Below are positions 29,402 to 35,579 of a stretch of DNA of 35,579 nt, piece by piece. This stretch comes from Blautia sp. GTDB lineage: Bacteria > Bacillota > Clostridia > Lachnospirales > Lachnospiraceae. The stretch is taken from assembly GCA_023664455.1 (NCBI GenBank), contig JAMPFM010000028.1, forward strand, positions 1-35,579, written 5' to 3'. Within the stretch, counting starts at the first letter, position 1; each line of letters opens with the position of its first letter. Both the position numbers and the translations under genes were made by a program. The notes beneath the pieces were generated by a model. That model had not been told where the DNA came from. It was given only the letters and a program-made list of their open reading frames with translations, and made no database searches.

Positions 29402-30478
29402 ATGAATCGGAAGCAGTTTTTCAAAAGCGTTATCTTCATAGGGATTTTTCTGGTGACATTCGTGTCAGTATCTTATATGCTCAGAACCAACGGAGAGGTG
29501 AAAGATAGATTTTCCGGCTTTTATGCAGAAGAGAGGGATACACTCGATATTGTCATGATTGGTTCGAGTCCGGTTTTTCCTTTTTATGCGGCGCCGATGC
29601 TGTGGGGAGAAACCGGGATTGCGGCATATCCCTTATCGTCTAATGTGCAGCGTCCTGTAGCGATGAAATATCTGGTGGAAGAAGTAAAAAAAACCCAGTC
29701 CCCGTCCCTTTATATTTTTGAAATGCGCATGTTTACGATGGACGATGAAGGATTGAAAGACAATATGGCGTATACAAGAGGGGTGACGGATAATCTGAGA
29801 TACTCCTGGAACCGGATAAGGACGATTCAGGCGATGGTGCCGGAGACGGAAGACCGCCTGAGTTTTTATATTGATTTGTTTAAATATCATACAAACTGGA
29901 AGATGCTGATGATGCCGTCAGAATGGAAAAACTGGCGTTATCATAAAGAGAGCGAGTTAAAAGGGTTCTATATCAAGGACGAAGTGGGTCCGACGATTAG
30001 ACCGGAAGCGGGCGGTATGCAGGGAAAACTGGCAATTCCAGACAGTCAGGAAACTTATTTGAAGGACTTGTTGCAATATTTGCAGGATAATAAATTGCAA
30101 GCGTTATTTATTGTATCACCTTATGGAGAGACGCCGGAAGAGCAGCAGATGTTTAACTATATGGCAGAGATTGTGGAGGAAATGGGTTATCCTTTTCTCA
30201 ATATGAATAATTACTATGACGAAATCGGCATCGTATTTGAAGAAGATTATGCGGATTACGGCAGCCATACGAATATCGTGGGAGCGGATAAATGTACCGC
30301 GTTTTTAGAGGCGTATCTTTTAGAACACTATCAGTTTACGGACAAACGGGGCGATTCGGCGTATGCTTCCTGGGATAGGGCGTATGATCTGTGGCTGGAG
30401 CAGTCTGAGGAAGCGAGAAGTCTGTTAGCCGAGCGCATCAGGAAGCAAGAATATGCCGTTAAAGAAGAGGAAGAATAA
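29402..30478 (+). CDS. Membrane-anchored SGNH/GDSL-like protein
   Basis: A 358-residue protein with an N-terminal signal anchor (about 8-27) and an extracytoplasmic domain. 'LDIVMIGSSPVFPFYA' presents a Gly-Ser-Ser (54-56) nucleophile block as in DltD, AlgX and other SGNH acyl-transfer enzymes. 'DYADYGSHTNIVGADK' supplies Asp285 and His289, matching the family's C-terminal catalytic block, although the Asp-His spacing is slightly unusual. Such proteins move or remove acyl groups on cell-surface glycans and often work with an acyltransferase-3 or MBOAT partner. The acyltransferase-3 protein at 3160 is a candidate. ATG 29402 follows GAGGTG; an in-frame ATG at 29342 would add 20 residues before the anchor and overlaps the GT4 gene. 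Confidence 0.7.
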   Translation: MNRKQFFKSVIFIGIFLVTFVSVSYMLRTNGEVKDRFSGFYAEERDTLDIVMIGSSPVFPFYAAPMLWGETGIAAYPLSSNVQRPVAMKYLVEEVKKTQSPSLYIFEMRMFTMDDEGLKDNMAYTRGVTDNLRYSWNRIRTIQAMVPETEDRLSFYIDLFKYHTNWKMLMMPSEWKNWRYHKESELKGFYIKDEVGPTIRPEAGGMQGKLAIPDSQETYLKDLLQYLQDNKLQALFIVSPYGETPEEQQMFNYMAEIVEEMGYPFLNMNNYYDEIGIVFEEDYADYGSHTNIVGADKCTAFLEAYLLEHYQFTDKRGDSAYASWDRAYDLWLEQSEEARSLLAERIRKQEYAVKEEEE

Positions 30479-30587
30479 AACAGGACAGATAGCGTGTTAT
30501 GAAGGAAAGAGAAAACTTACGGAAACGGACAGGTTGATAGAAGCGGCAGGAATACAGAAGCCGTGCGGATAGCGAGGAGGAAAATTC

Positions 30588-31346
30588 ATGTTTTCATTTG
30601 AAGATTATAAGGAAATTATCAGAATCATAAAGGCTACCGGCAGGTACGCCCATTATAGGGAGGCGCTTGGAAAGGATAAGTTCATTATCATGCGCCATGA
30701 TGTGGAATACAGTGTAGAAAGGGCGTATGAGCTTTCGAGGGTAGAGCAGAGCATGGATTTCGTTTCCACCTATTTCTTTCAGTGGACGAATAATTCCTAT
30801 AATGTGCTTTCCAGAAAAAATCTGGATATGATTCGCGATATGCATGAAAGAGGACAGCATATCGGGCTGCATTTTGCCCTAAACGGTATGACAGACATGT
30901 CAGAAATCCGTAAAAGGATTCAGAAAGAGATGGATATTCTGAGCGAGATGTTCGGGTTTGAAATCAAGGAGTTTTCCATTCATAGACCATCGAAAGATGT
31001 GCTGAGGGAAAACATCAAACTAGAGGGGATTCTTAACGCCTATCAGGATGATTTCTTTACATTTGCAGAAAATATCACAAACGAAACACCTGTTACGGTA
31101 AAATATATGTCGGACGCCAATCATATCTGGCGTTATGGATACCCGGACGAAGAAAATATCACACGTTATGATAAGGTGCAGATTCTGACCCATCCTTTCG
31201 CATGGTGTAAAGAAGGCTATAATAACTTTAACAACTACCGTGCGCTCGTACAGGAAAAATATCAGGAGCTGATTGCTTCCATTGACCAGGAATGTAAGGA
31301 TTTTGGGGAGTATAAAGATTATTTTATAGAGAAATTCCAGCGCTAA
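30588..31346 (+). CDS. NodB-like polysaccharide deacetylase family protein
   Basis: A 252-residue protein with a NodB-like pattern. 'KFIIMRHDVEYSVERAYEL' gives Asp38 and Glu40 in the metal-site strand, where most family members have two acidic residues. 'GQHIGLHF' has His91 and His95. 'EFSIHRPS' and 'ILTHPFAW' resemble later blocks. There is no signal peptide, so like the DUF2334 protein at 24185 it probably acts inside the cell. Substrates might be lipid-linked or nucleotide-linked HexNAc. GAGGAGGAAAATTC precedes the ATG. The Asp-Val-Glu in place of Asp-Asp leaves catalytic activity uncertain. Confidence 0.68.
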   Translation: MFSFEDYKEIIRIIKATGRYAHYREALGKDKFIIMRHDVEYSVERAYELSRVEQSMDFVSTYFFQWTNNSYNVLSRKNLDMIRDMHERGQHIGLHFALNGMTDMSEIRKRIQKEMDILSEMFGFEIKEFSIHRPSKDVLRENIKLEGILNAYQDDFFTFAENITNETPVTVKYMSDANHIWRYGYPDEENITRYDKVQILTHPFAWCKEGYNNFNNYRALVQEKYQELIASIDQECKDFGEYKDYFIEKFQR

Positions 31347-31465
31347 GGGTATAAAATATTAAGCTGGATGAAAACTAAAATAGGGAATTGGAATAAAAAA
31401 CCGGAATAATAGCGGAATAAGAGACCGGGGTAAAAGCAGAGTAAAAAATGGAATAGGAGCAACGT

Positions 31466-33388
31466 ATGTGCGGTATCTGTGGTTATGTCAGTACAAAAGA
31501 GATCAGCCTGGAAGCCTTAAAGGCAATGAACGATACGATGTATCATAGGGGACCGGACGATAGCGGCGAGGAAATCTATGACGCAGGGAATGGTTATCGG
31601 GTAGGTCTGGCGCAGAGAAGACTGTCTATTCTGGATTTGTCTAAGTTGGGGCATCAGCCGATGCATTCTGTAGACAGGCGGCTTTCGGTTGTCTATAACG
31701 GGGAAATCTATAATTTCCGGGAACTGAAAGAGGAACTGTCCGGTTATCCGTTTCTGTCCCAATGTGATACGGAAGTGATTCTGGCGGCATATCTGAAATG
31801 GGGAATCCAATGTGTGGACAGATTTCAGGGCATGTTTGCCATTGCGCTGTATGACAGGGAAAACGGCGGACTTTATCTGATGCGGGACAGAATCGGGAAG
31901 AAACCGCTTTATTACTGGAAACAGGCGGACGGTATCGTCTTTGCCTCGGAGTTAAAGCCAATTATGGCATGTCCCGGTTTTCCCAAGGAAATCCGGCGGG
32001 AAGTGTTGTCGCGCTATTTGTTCCAGCAGTATATCAATGCGCCGGACAGTATTTTCCGGGACGTCTATCAGGTGGAGCCTGGCTCCGTATTATGTTTCCG
32101 GGAAGGCAATGTGAAAACGTGGAAGTATTGGGATATCAAAACGCGCTACCAAGAGCTTAGCGCAGAGCCTGTCAGGAATTATGAAGAGGCGAAAGAGGGA
32201 TTGAAGCAGCTGCTCAAGAAATCCGTAGCCGCCCGGATGATTTCTGATGTGCCGCTCGGTTCTTTTTTGAGTGGGGGATATGATTCTTCCTTAGTCACGG
32301 CGATTGCACAGGAATGCTCCGATATGCCAATTAAGACTTTTTCCATCGGTTTTCATGAGGAAAGATATAATGAGGCAAAGTATGCTAGGGCAGTCGCGGA
32401 TTATCTTGGAACGAACCATACGGAAGCTTATATCGACGAGGCAGAAATGTTTGCGCTGGTAGAAAGCATTCCGAAATATTATGATGAACCTTTTGCGGAC
32501 AGCTCCCAGATTGCGACCATGCTGGTATCCCAACTGGCGAAATCCCAGGTAACGGTGGCGTTATCCGGCGACGGCGGGGATGAGTTTTTCTGTGGCTATA
32601 ATATTTATGAAAAAGTCCGACGTGCGCAGAAACTGGACATGCTTGGCGCAATGGTTCACGGTGTCTGTAACCTGCCAGGGTTAAAACAGATGAAGGTAGA
32701 GGGGCATTTGCCCTTCCGTGCGCGCATTATAGCGGGAAACCGGGAAAAAGAATGTCAGACCCAGTTTGGAGCAGGTAACTATGTCGTAAGGGCGCGGGCG
32801 ATGGTAAAAGACTGCCAGGAAGAAGAAGGGGAATTGTATGGGGAGCCGCTGCCGGTACACTATATGACAGAGAGTAAGTATGAGGTACGGGACTGGCAGA
32901 TACGCCGGATGTTACTGGATATGGACACTTATCTGCCGGGGGATATTCTTTGTAAAGTGGACAGGGCGTCAATGAAGTATTCTTTAGAGTCCAGATGTCC
33001 TATATTAGATACAGATGTTATGGAATTTTCTTACCGGATTCCCCATGCGTTTAAATATGCTAAAGGAGATAAAAAACATATCCTAAAAGAGATTGCCTAC
33101 GACTATATTCCCAAAGAATTATTGGACAGACCGAAGGTAGGATTCGGGGTTCCATTAGACAAATGGCTGCGTGGACCTTTAAAAGAACAGCTGTTAGATT
33201 ACAGTGGTTATCACTATTTACAGAGACAAGGAATTTTTGATGCATCGTATGTATCCGGTATGATAAAAAATTATGTCAAGACAGGAAATGCGGGACCGGG
33301 AACGGGTGCAAATTATTCAAAATTGTCATGGTCTTTCTTCGTATTTCAACAATGGTATCAATTTTACTGTGGTGGAAGCAATGGATGA
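31466..33388 (+). CDS. asnB: Glutamine-hydrolysing asparagine synthase family amidotransferase (AsnB/WbpS type)
   Basis: A 640-residue two-domain enzyme. The N-terminal glutaminase begins MCGICGYVS with nucleophile Cys2 and has 'YHRGPDDSGEE', 'AQRRLSILDLSKLGHQP' and 'VVYNGEIYNF'. The synthetase domain has the PP-loop SGGYDSS (269-275) and 'LSGDGGDEFFCGYN'. Full-length asparagine synthase is possible. In polysaccharide loci, however, homologues such as WbpS amidate uronic acid carboxyl groups, and the TviB/TviC pair upstream would supply HexNAc-uronic acid. The same branch serves other glycans. AGGAG is six bases before ATG 31466. The 3' end turns AT-rich and overlaps the next GT4 by eight bases. 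Confidence 0.88.
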   Translation: MCGICGYVSTKEISLEALKAMNDTMYHRGPDDSGEEIYDAGNGYRVGLAQRRLSILDLSKLGHQPMHSVDRRLSVVYNGEIYNFRELKEELSGYPFLSQCDTEVILAAYLKWGIQCVDRFQGMFAIALYDRENGGLYLMRDRIGKKPLYYWKQADGIVFASELKPIMACPGFPKEIRREVLSRYLFQQYINAPDSIFRDVYQVEPGSVLCFREGNVKTWKYWDIKTRYQELSAEPVRNYEEAKEGLKQLLKKSVAARMISDVPLGSFLSGGYDSSLVTAIAQECSDMPIKTFSIGFHEERYNEAKYARAVADYLGTNHTEAYIDEAEMFALVESIPKYYDEPFADSSQIATMLVSQLAKSQVTVALSGDGGDEFFCGYNIYEKVRRAQKLDMLGAMVHGVCNLPGLKQMKVEGHLPFRARIIAGNREKECQTQFGAGNYVVRARAMVKDCQEEEGELYGEPLPVHYMTESKYEVRDWQIRRMLLDMDTYLPGDILCKVDRASMKYSLESRCPILDTDVMEFSYRIPHAFKYAKGDKKHILKEIAYDYIPKELLDRPKVGFGVPLDKWLRGPLKEQLLDYSGYHYLQRQGIFDASYVSGMIKNYVKTGNAGPGTGANYSKLSWSFFVFQQWYQFYCGGSNG

Positions 33389-34568
33389 TAAATTAAAAGC
33401 AAATTCAATTAAAGAGGCAAAAAACCCCGGATTTGAATTAAATAACAACAAAACAAATCAGAATAACAGCGGTGATGCAAGAAAACTTGCATTTTACATT
33501 GGTTCTTTACACAAAGGAGGCGCCGAAAGAGTCTTCGTAAATCTGGCGGAATATTTTCTGGGGCGAGGCTATCAGGTCGTCATGGTAACGCAATATCAGA
33601 GGGAAGAAGAATATGTGTTATCGAATGAAATCGACAGGGTGATATCCGATATTACACCACAAGAAACAACGGAAAACAGAATACAAAATTTTTGCCGCCG
33701 GGTGATAAAATTACACAAGATATGGAAAACTGAGAAACCAGATTTAGTTTTGTCCTGCGTAGGGAAGAATAATTTCATGACAGTTGTTACGACAATGTTC
33801 ACGAAAACGAAGGCAGTCGTGTCGGTGGTCGGGGAAGCGAAAGAAGAATATCCCACGAGGCAGATGCGGATGCTGGCAAATTTTTTATTTCCATTCGCAG
33901 CAGGTGTTATTTTACAGACAGAGCGTTCCAGAAGCTTTTTTTCCAAACGAGTTGGAAAAGCGGCTGTTATTTTACCAAATTCCCTAAATCCTCTTTTTAT
34001 CCGGCCGCGGTTTGAGGGGGAGCGGGAGAAACGCATCGTTTCCGTAGGCCGTCTGGACGCCAACAAAAATCACGAGATGATGATTCGTGCTTTTGCCAGG
34101 CTTTCGGATACCTATCCGGAATATACGCTGACGATTTACGGCGAAGGAGAATTGCGGGAGTATCTGCAGGAGTTAATCACTTCTCTGGGACTGGAAGAGA
34201 GAGTTTTCCTGCCCGGAATGATTCAAAATGTGGCGGAACATATAGAAAAAGCGGCGTTATTTCTTCTGACTTCTTATTCAGAAGGCGTATCCAACGCTTT
34301 AATAGAAGCGATGGCGCTGGGGCTTACGGTGATTGCCACCGATGTGCCAAGCGGTGGAACGGAAGAATTGATAAGACACGGCGAGGACGGCTGGGTGATT
34401 CCGACAGGAGATCAGGCAGCGCTGGAAGCGGCGATGGATAGGCTCTTATCAGACCGCACGCTGGCGGATAAGCTGGGCAGACAGGCGCAGGCAATCCAAA
34501 AGAGGCTGGCGCCGGAAGCGGTGAATGAGGAGTGGGAGAGGTATTTTGTGAGGGTTGGGGAGTTGTGA
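33381..34568 (+). CDS. Glycosyltransferase family 4 with polar N-terminal extension
   Basis: A 395-residue GT4. The conserved domain starts at 'KLAFYIGSLHKGGAERVFVNLAEYF' (about residue 35). The donor domain has 'RIVSVGRLDANKNHEMMIRAFARL' and Glu301-x7-Glu309 in 'SEGVSNALIEAMALG', then 'VIATDVPSGGTEELI'. Ahead of the domain is a polar, Asn-rich stretch of about 34 residues ending NNNKTNQNNSGDARK, encoded by markedly AT-rich DNA. The start is placed at ATG 33381, overlapping the asnB stop, with GGTGG upstream. Longer in-frame starts run well into asnB and are unlikely. It is the last glycosyltransferase of the locus and is close to the one at 28249. Confidence 0.87.
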   Translation: MDDKLKANSIKEAKNPGFELNNNKTNQNNSGDARKLAFYIGSLHKGGAERVFVNLAEYFLGRGYQVVMVTQYQREEEYVLSNEIDRVISDITPQETTENRIQNFCRRVIKLHKIWKTEKPDLVLSCVGKNNFMTVVTTMFTKTKAVVSVVGEAKEEYPTRQMRMLANFLFPFAAGVILQTERSRSFFSKRVGKAAVILPNSLNPLFIRPRFEGEREKRIVSVGRLDANKNHEMMIRAFARLSDTYPEYTLTIYGEGELREYLQELITSLGLEERVFLPGMIQNVAEHIEKAALFLLTSYSEGVSNALIEAMALGLTVIATDVPSGGTEELIRHGEDGWVIPTGDQAALEAAMDRLLSDRTLADKLGRQAQAIQKRLAPEAVNEEWERYFVRVGEL

Positions 34569-34603
34569 GAAGAATAAAAGCGCATTCAACGATTTCCCGT
34601 GCC

Positions 34604-34632
34604 TTGAAATTAGCAGTAAAATATAGTATGAT
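34604..34632 (+). promoter_or_regulatory. SigA-type promoter of the DUF4160-DUF2442 unit
   Basis: TTGAAA (34604-34609) and TATGAT (34627-34632) are 17 bases apart. The expected start point, about 34639, coincides with the first base shared by the 70-nt leader element. So this copy of the element is a complete 5' untranslated leader. Confidence 0.75.
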
Positions 34633-34638
34633 AGATTA

Positions 34639-34708
34639 AAATTTGTGCTGACATCGTAGGTGTCTTGGGCACATAAATTCGCACGTTGAGAAAGGAACAT
34701 GGTTATAA
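34639..34708 (+). repeat. 70-nt structured leader element, copy 2
   Basis: This copy lies exactly 11,500 bases downstream of copy 1 and differs at two positions. One change (A to G at 34660) lies in the inner stem and turns an A-U pair into G-U, so the fold is kept. The other (G to A at 34697) weakens the ribosome binding site from AAAGGAG to AAAGGAA. Here the element runs from the predicted transcription start to two bases before the DUF4160 ATG. Confidence 0.8.
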
Positions 34709-34710
34709 AG

Positions 34711-34971
34711 ATGCCGGAAATATCATTATTTTTTGGAATAAGAGTCACAATGTACTATGATGATCATAATCCGCCACATTTTCATGCAGAATATAATGGA
34801 AATAAAGCGTTAATTGAGATTGACGAGGCAAGAGTTATAAAAGGAGCGTTGCCTTCAAGACAATTAAAATTGATTTTGGCATGGTGTGTACTGCACCAGG
34901 ATGAGCTTATGCAAAATTGGGAATTAGCTAAAGATGGTAAACCACTTAATAAAATTTCACCGTTGATGTAG
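34711..34971 (+). CDS. DUF4160 domain protein
   Basis: An 86-residue protein matching the DUF4160 pattern: MPEISLFFGIRVTMYYDDHNPPHFHAEY, with the conserved 'DHNPPHFHA' block (17-26 region), then 'ALPSRQLKLILAWCVLHQDELMQNW'. The MPxIS opening is the family's normal N terminus, which fixes the start at ATG 34711 rather than the in-frame ATG at 34699 inside the leader element. Function is unknown. The clustered His and Asp residues could bind metal or nucleic acid. DUF4160 genes are commonly followed by a DUF2442 gene, as here, and the pair is sometimes discussed as toxin-antitoxin-like, without proof I can cite. It has its own promoter and is not part of the polysaccharide operon. Confidence 0.88.
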   Translation: MPEISLFFGIRVTMYYDDHNPPHFHAEYNGNKALIEIDEARVIKGALPSRQLKLILAWCVLHQDELMQNWELAKDGKPLNKISPLM

Positions 34972-34984
34972 GAGGTTGATGCAT

Positions 34985-35269
34985 ATGTTCCCTAAAATCA
35001 TTCAAGTCGTTCCAACAAGGGAGTATACAGTGTACGTATATTTTGAAGATGGTAAAATTGTATGTTATGATGTAAAACCTTTATTGAATAAAGAAGTGTT
35101 TGCCGCTTTGAGAGAAGTTGGGTATTTTATGAAAACCTGTACTATAATGAATGATACCTTGGCATGGGATGTATCTGGAAACAGAGATAATACTATGTGT
35201 GTTGATATTGATCCGGATATGTTATATGGGTTAGATGCAGTAAAAGAGAATCTACTTGAATTTATGTGA
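34985..35269 (+). CDS. DUF2442 domain protein
   Basis: A 94-residue protein matching DUF2442: 'PKIIQVVPTREYTVYVYFEDGKIVCYDVKPLL' followed by 'TLAWDVSGNRDNTMCVDIDPDMLYGL'. The opening strand pair and the 'W...DIDPD.LY' end are family marks. Of three possible in-frame starts (TTG 34976, ATG 34979, ATG 34985) the last has the best spacing, nine bases after AGGAGG. It begins 14 bases after DUF4160, so the two are cotranscribed. Function is unknown; the constant pairing with DUF4160 suggests a shared complex or antagonism. Confidence 0.85.
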   Translation: MFPKIIQVVPTREYTVYVYFEDGKIVCYDVKPLLNKEVFAALREVGYFMKTCTIMNDTLAWDVSGNRDNTMCVDIDPDMLYGLDAVKENLLEFM

Positions 35270-35358
35270 ATGGTACATCTGGTGATATTGATTTTATATC
35301 AAAAGTAACAGACTCAAAAATAAATGCTGTAAAGCAGACTATTCAGTTAAACGGATAG
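35266..35358 (+). CDS. Short orphan frame, possible gene remnant
   Basis: A 30-residue frame from GTG 35266, overlapping the DUF2442 stop by four bases (GTGA). The translation is hydrophilic (NGTSGDIDFISKVTDSK, ending TIQLNG) and matches nothing I recognise. It has no clear ribosome binding site of its own. It may be the decayed end of a third gene of the DUF4160 unit or may be chance. Confidence 0.2.
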   Translation: MNGTSGDIDFISKVTDSKINAVKQTIQLNG

Positions 35359-35419
35359 CCTTTTCTCAATTCGCAGACCTAATTTCCCCAATATACAGTA
35401 AGTAAAATTTAGAATACAG

Positions 35420-35436
35420 TTGCGCGGATTGCGCAA
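35420..35436. other. Perfect 6-bp hairpin in intergenic sequence
   Basis: TTGCGC (35420-35425) pairs with GCGCAA (35431-35436) around GGATT. It is followed by A residues and not T residues on the + strand, so it is not a terminator for the upstream genes. It could be a protein-binding inverted repeat upstream of the promoter at 35485. Confidence 0.35.
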
Positions 35437-35484
35437 AAAACTAAGAAGCGTATGAATATTCGCAAAATTATCTGGCAATAGCAG

Positions 35485-35514
35485 TGGAAACACTTTTCCG
35501 AAAAGGGATATAAT
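35485..35514 (+). promoter_or_regulatory. Probable promoter with consensus -10
   Basis: TATAAT (35509-35514) is a consensus -10. The best -35 is TGGAAA (35485-35490), 18 bases upstream and weak. Transcription would start near 35521 and immediately enter the stem-loops of the following leader. Confidence 0.55.
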
Positions 35515-35520
35515 AATAGA

Positions 35521-35579
35521 TTAAGAAGTGCGCCAGTTCGGCGCTTGAAATATAAGCAGGTGAAATTCCTGCTCTGGTA
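35521..35579 (+). promoter_or_regulatory. Riboswitch-like leader, truncated by the window end (cobalamin type possible)
   Basis: Two stem-loops follow the promoter. GCGCC (35530-35534) pairs with GGCGC (35540-35544), and AGCAGG (35555-35560) pairs with CCTGCT (35568-35573) around TGAAATT. The second, read as GCAGGTGAAATTCCTGC, is the wording of a conserved stem-loop in many cobalamin riboswitches, where it comes before CCCGC-type conserved bases that would lie outside the window. A similar loop also occurs in FMN riboswitches, but the ACCGGCGG that should follow there is absent. The assignment is tentative. Confidence 0.35.

Noticed and set aside
858-34568. Search for a PglB/STT3 oligosaccharyltransferase
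   Set aside because: None of the large membrane proteins contains a WWDYG-type motif or the expected STT3 layout.
23139-34708. The two 70-bp copies as attL/attR of an integrated element
   Set aside because: No integrase, recombinase or other mobility gene lies between or beside them, and the copies include promoter-proximal leader structure and a ribosome binding site, which fits a leader better than an attachment site.
22937-34748. Similar minus-strand peptides (MLLSQRANLCAQD and MFLSQRANLCAQD) at both leader copies
   Set aside because: They simply translate the reverse of the repeated DNA. The two base differences are both amino-acid changing (Leu to Phe, Ile to Thr), there is no ribosome binding site, and the frames diverge outside the repeat.

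Overview
The window looks like a chromosomal segment from a low- to mid-GC Clostridia, most likely a Lachnospiraceae-type Firmicute. The grounds are purine-rich AGGAGG-type ribosome binding sites, SigA-type promoters (TTGACT/TAGAAT class), clostridial membrane families such as DUF6020, and coding sequence richer in G+C than its AT-rich flanks. The genus is an inference from gene style, because there is no rRNA or other taxonomic marker here. Every recognised gene is on the + strand.

Layout. (1) 1-642: a Phd/YefM-RelE/ParE type II toxin-antitoxin pair. (2) 691-5999: a promoter, then a PglK-like ABC flippase, a GtrA protein, an acyltransferase-3 family membrane protein and a large GT-C-like membrane protein. 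(3) 6000-6755: an AT-rich gap with fold-prone sequence, three very small reading frames, an intrinsic terminator and a new promoter. (4) 6834-13238: a WecE/RffA sugar aminotransferase, a GT-C-like membrane protein, a GNAT acetyltransferase, a GtrB/DPM-type GT2 and a DUF6020 membrane protein. (5) 13240-21698: an internal promoter, a Wzy/O-antigen-ligase-like protein, then dehydratase, aminotransferase, monotopic phosphoglycosyl transferase, ATP-grasp enzyme and PglA-like GT4. (6) 21778-25888: a TviB/WbpA-type dehydrogenase, a TviC/WbpP-type epimerase, a DUF2334 deacetylase-like protein and a sugar-formyltransferase-like protein. (7) 25995-34568: four GT4 glycosyltransferases, an SGNH-like membrane-anchored protein, a NodB-like protein and a glutamine-dependent amidotransferase (AsnB/WbpS type). 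(8) 34604-35579: a DUF4160-DUF2442 pair with its own promoter, a short orphan frame, and a promoter followed by a riboswitch-like leader cut off by the window end.

Together the genes describe assembly of a complex cell-surface polysaccharide or glycan. The dehydratase, aminotransferase, phosphoglycosyl transferase, PglA-like GT4 and PglK-like flippase parallel the Campylobacter Pgl pathway, so the reducing-end sugar is probably a 2-acetamido-4-amino-trideoxyhexose. No PglD or PglB homologue is visible. An ATP-grasp enzyme follows the phosphoglycosyl transferase, and a Wzy_C-type ligase/polymerase is present. TviB/TviC/AsnB homologues suggest a HexNAc-uronic acid that may be amidated. WecE, GNAT, formyltransferase and cytosolic deacetylases suggest further amino sugars with varied N-acyl groups. 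GtrA, GtrB and three GT-C-like proteins suggest decoration from undecaprenyl-phosphate sugars outside the membrane.

The most unusual non-coding signal is a 70-nt element present twice with 68/70 identity (23139-23208 and 34639-34708). It folds into a stem-loop that survives one of its two substitutions as a wobble pair. Its second copy begins at the predicted transcription start of the DUF4160 gene.
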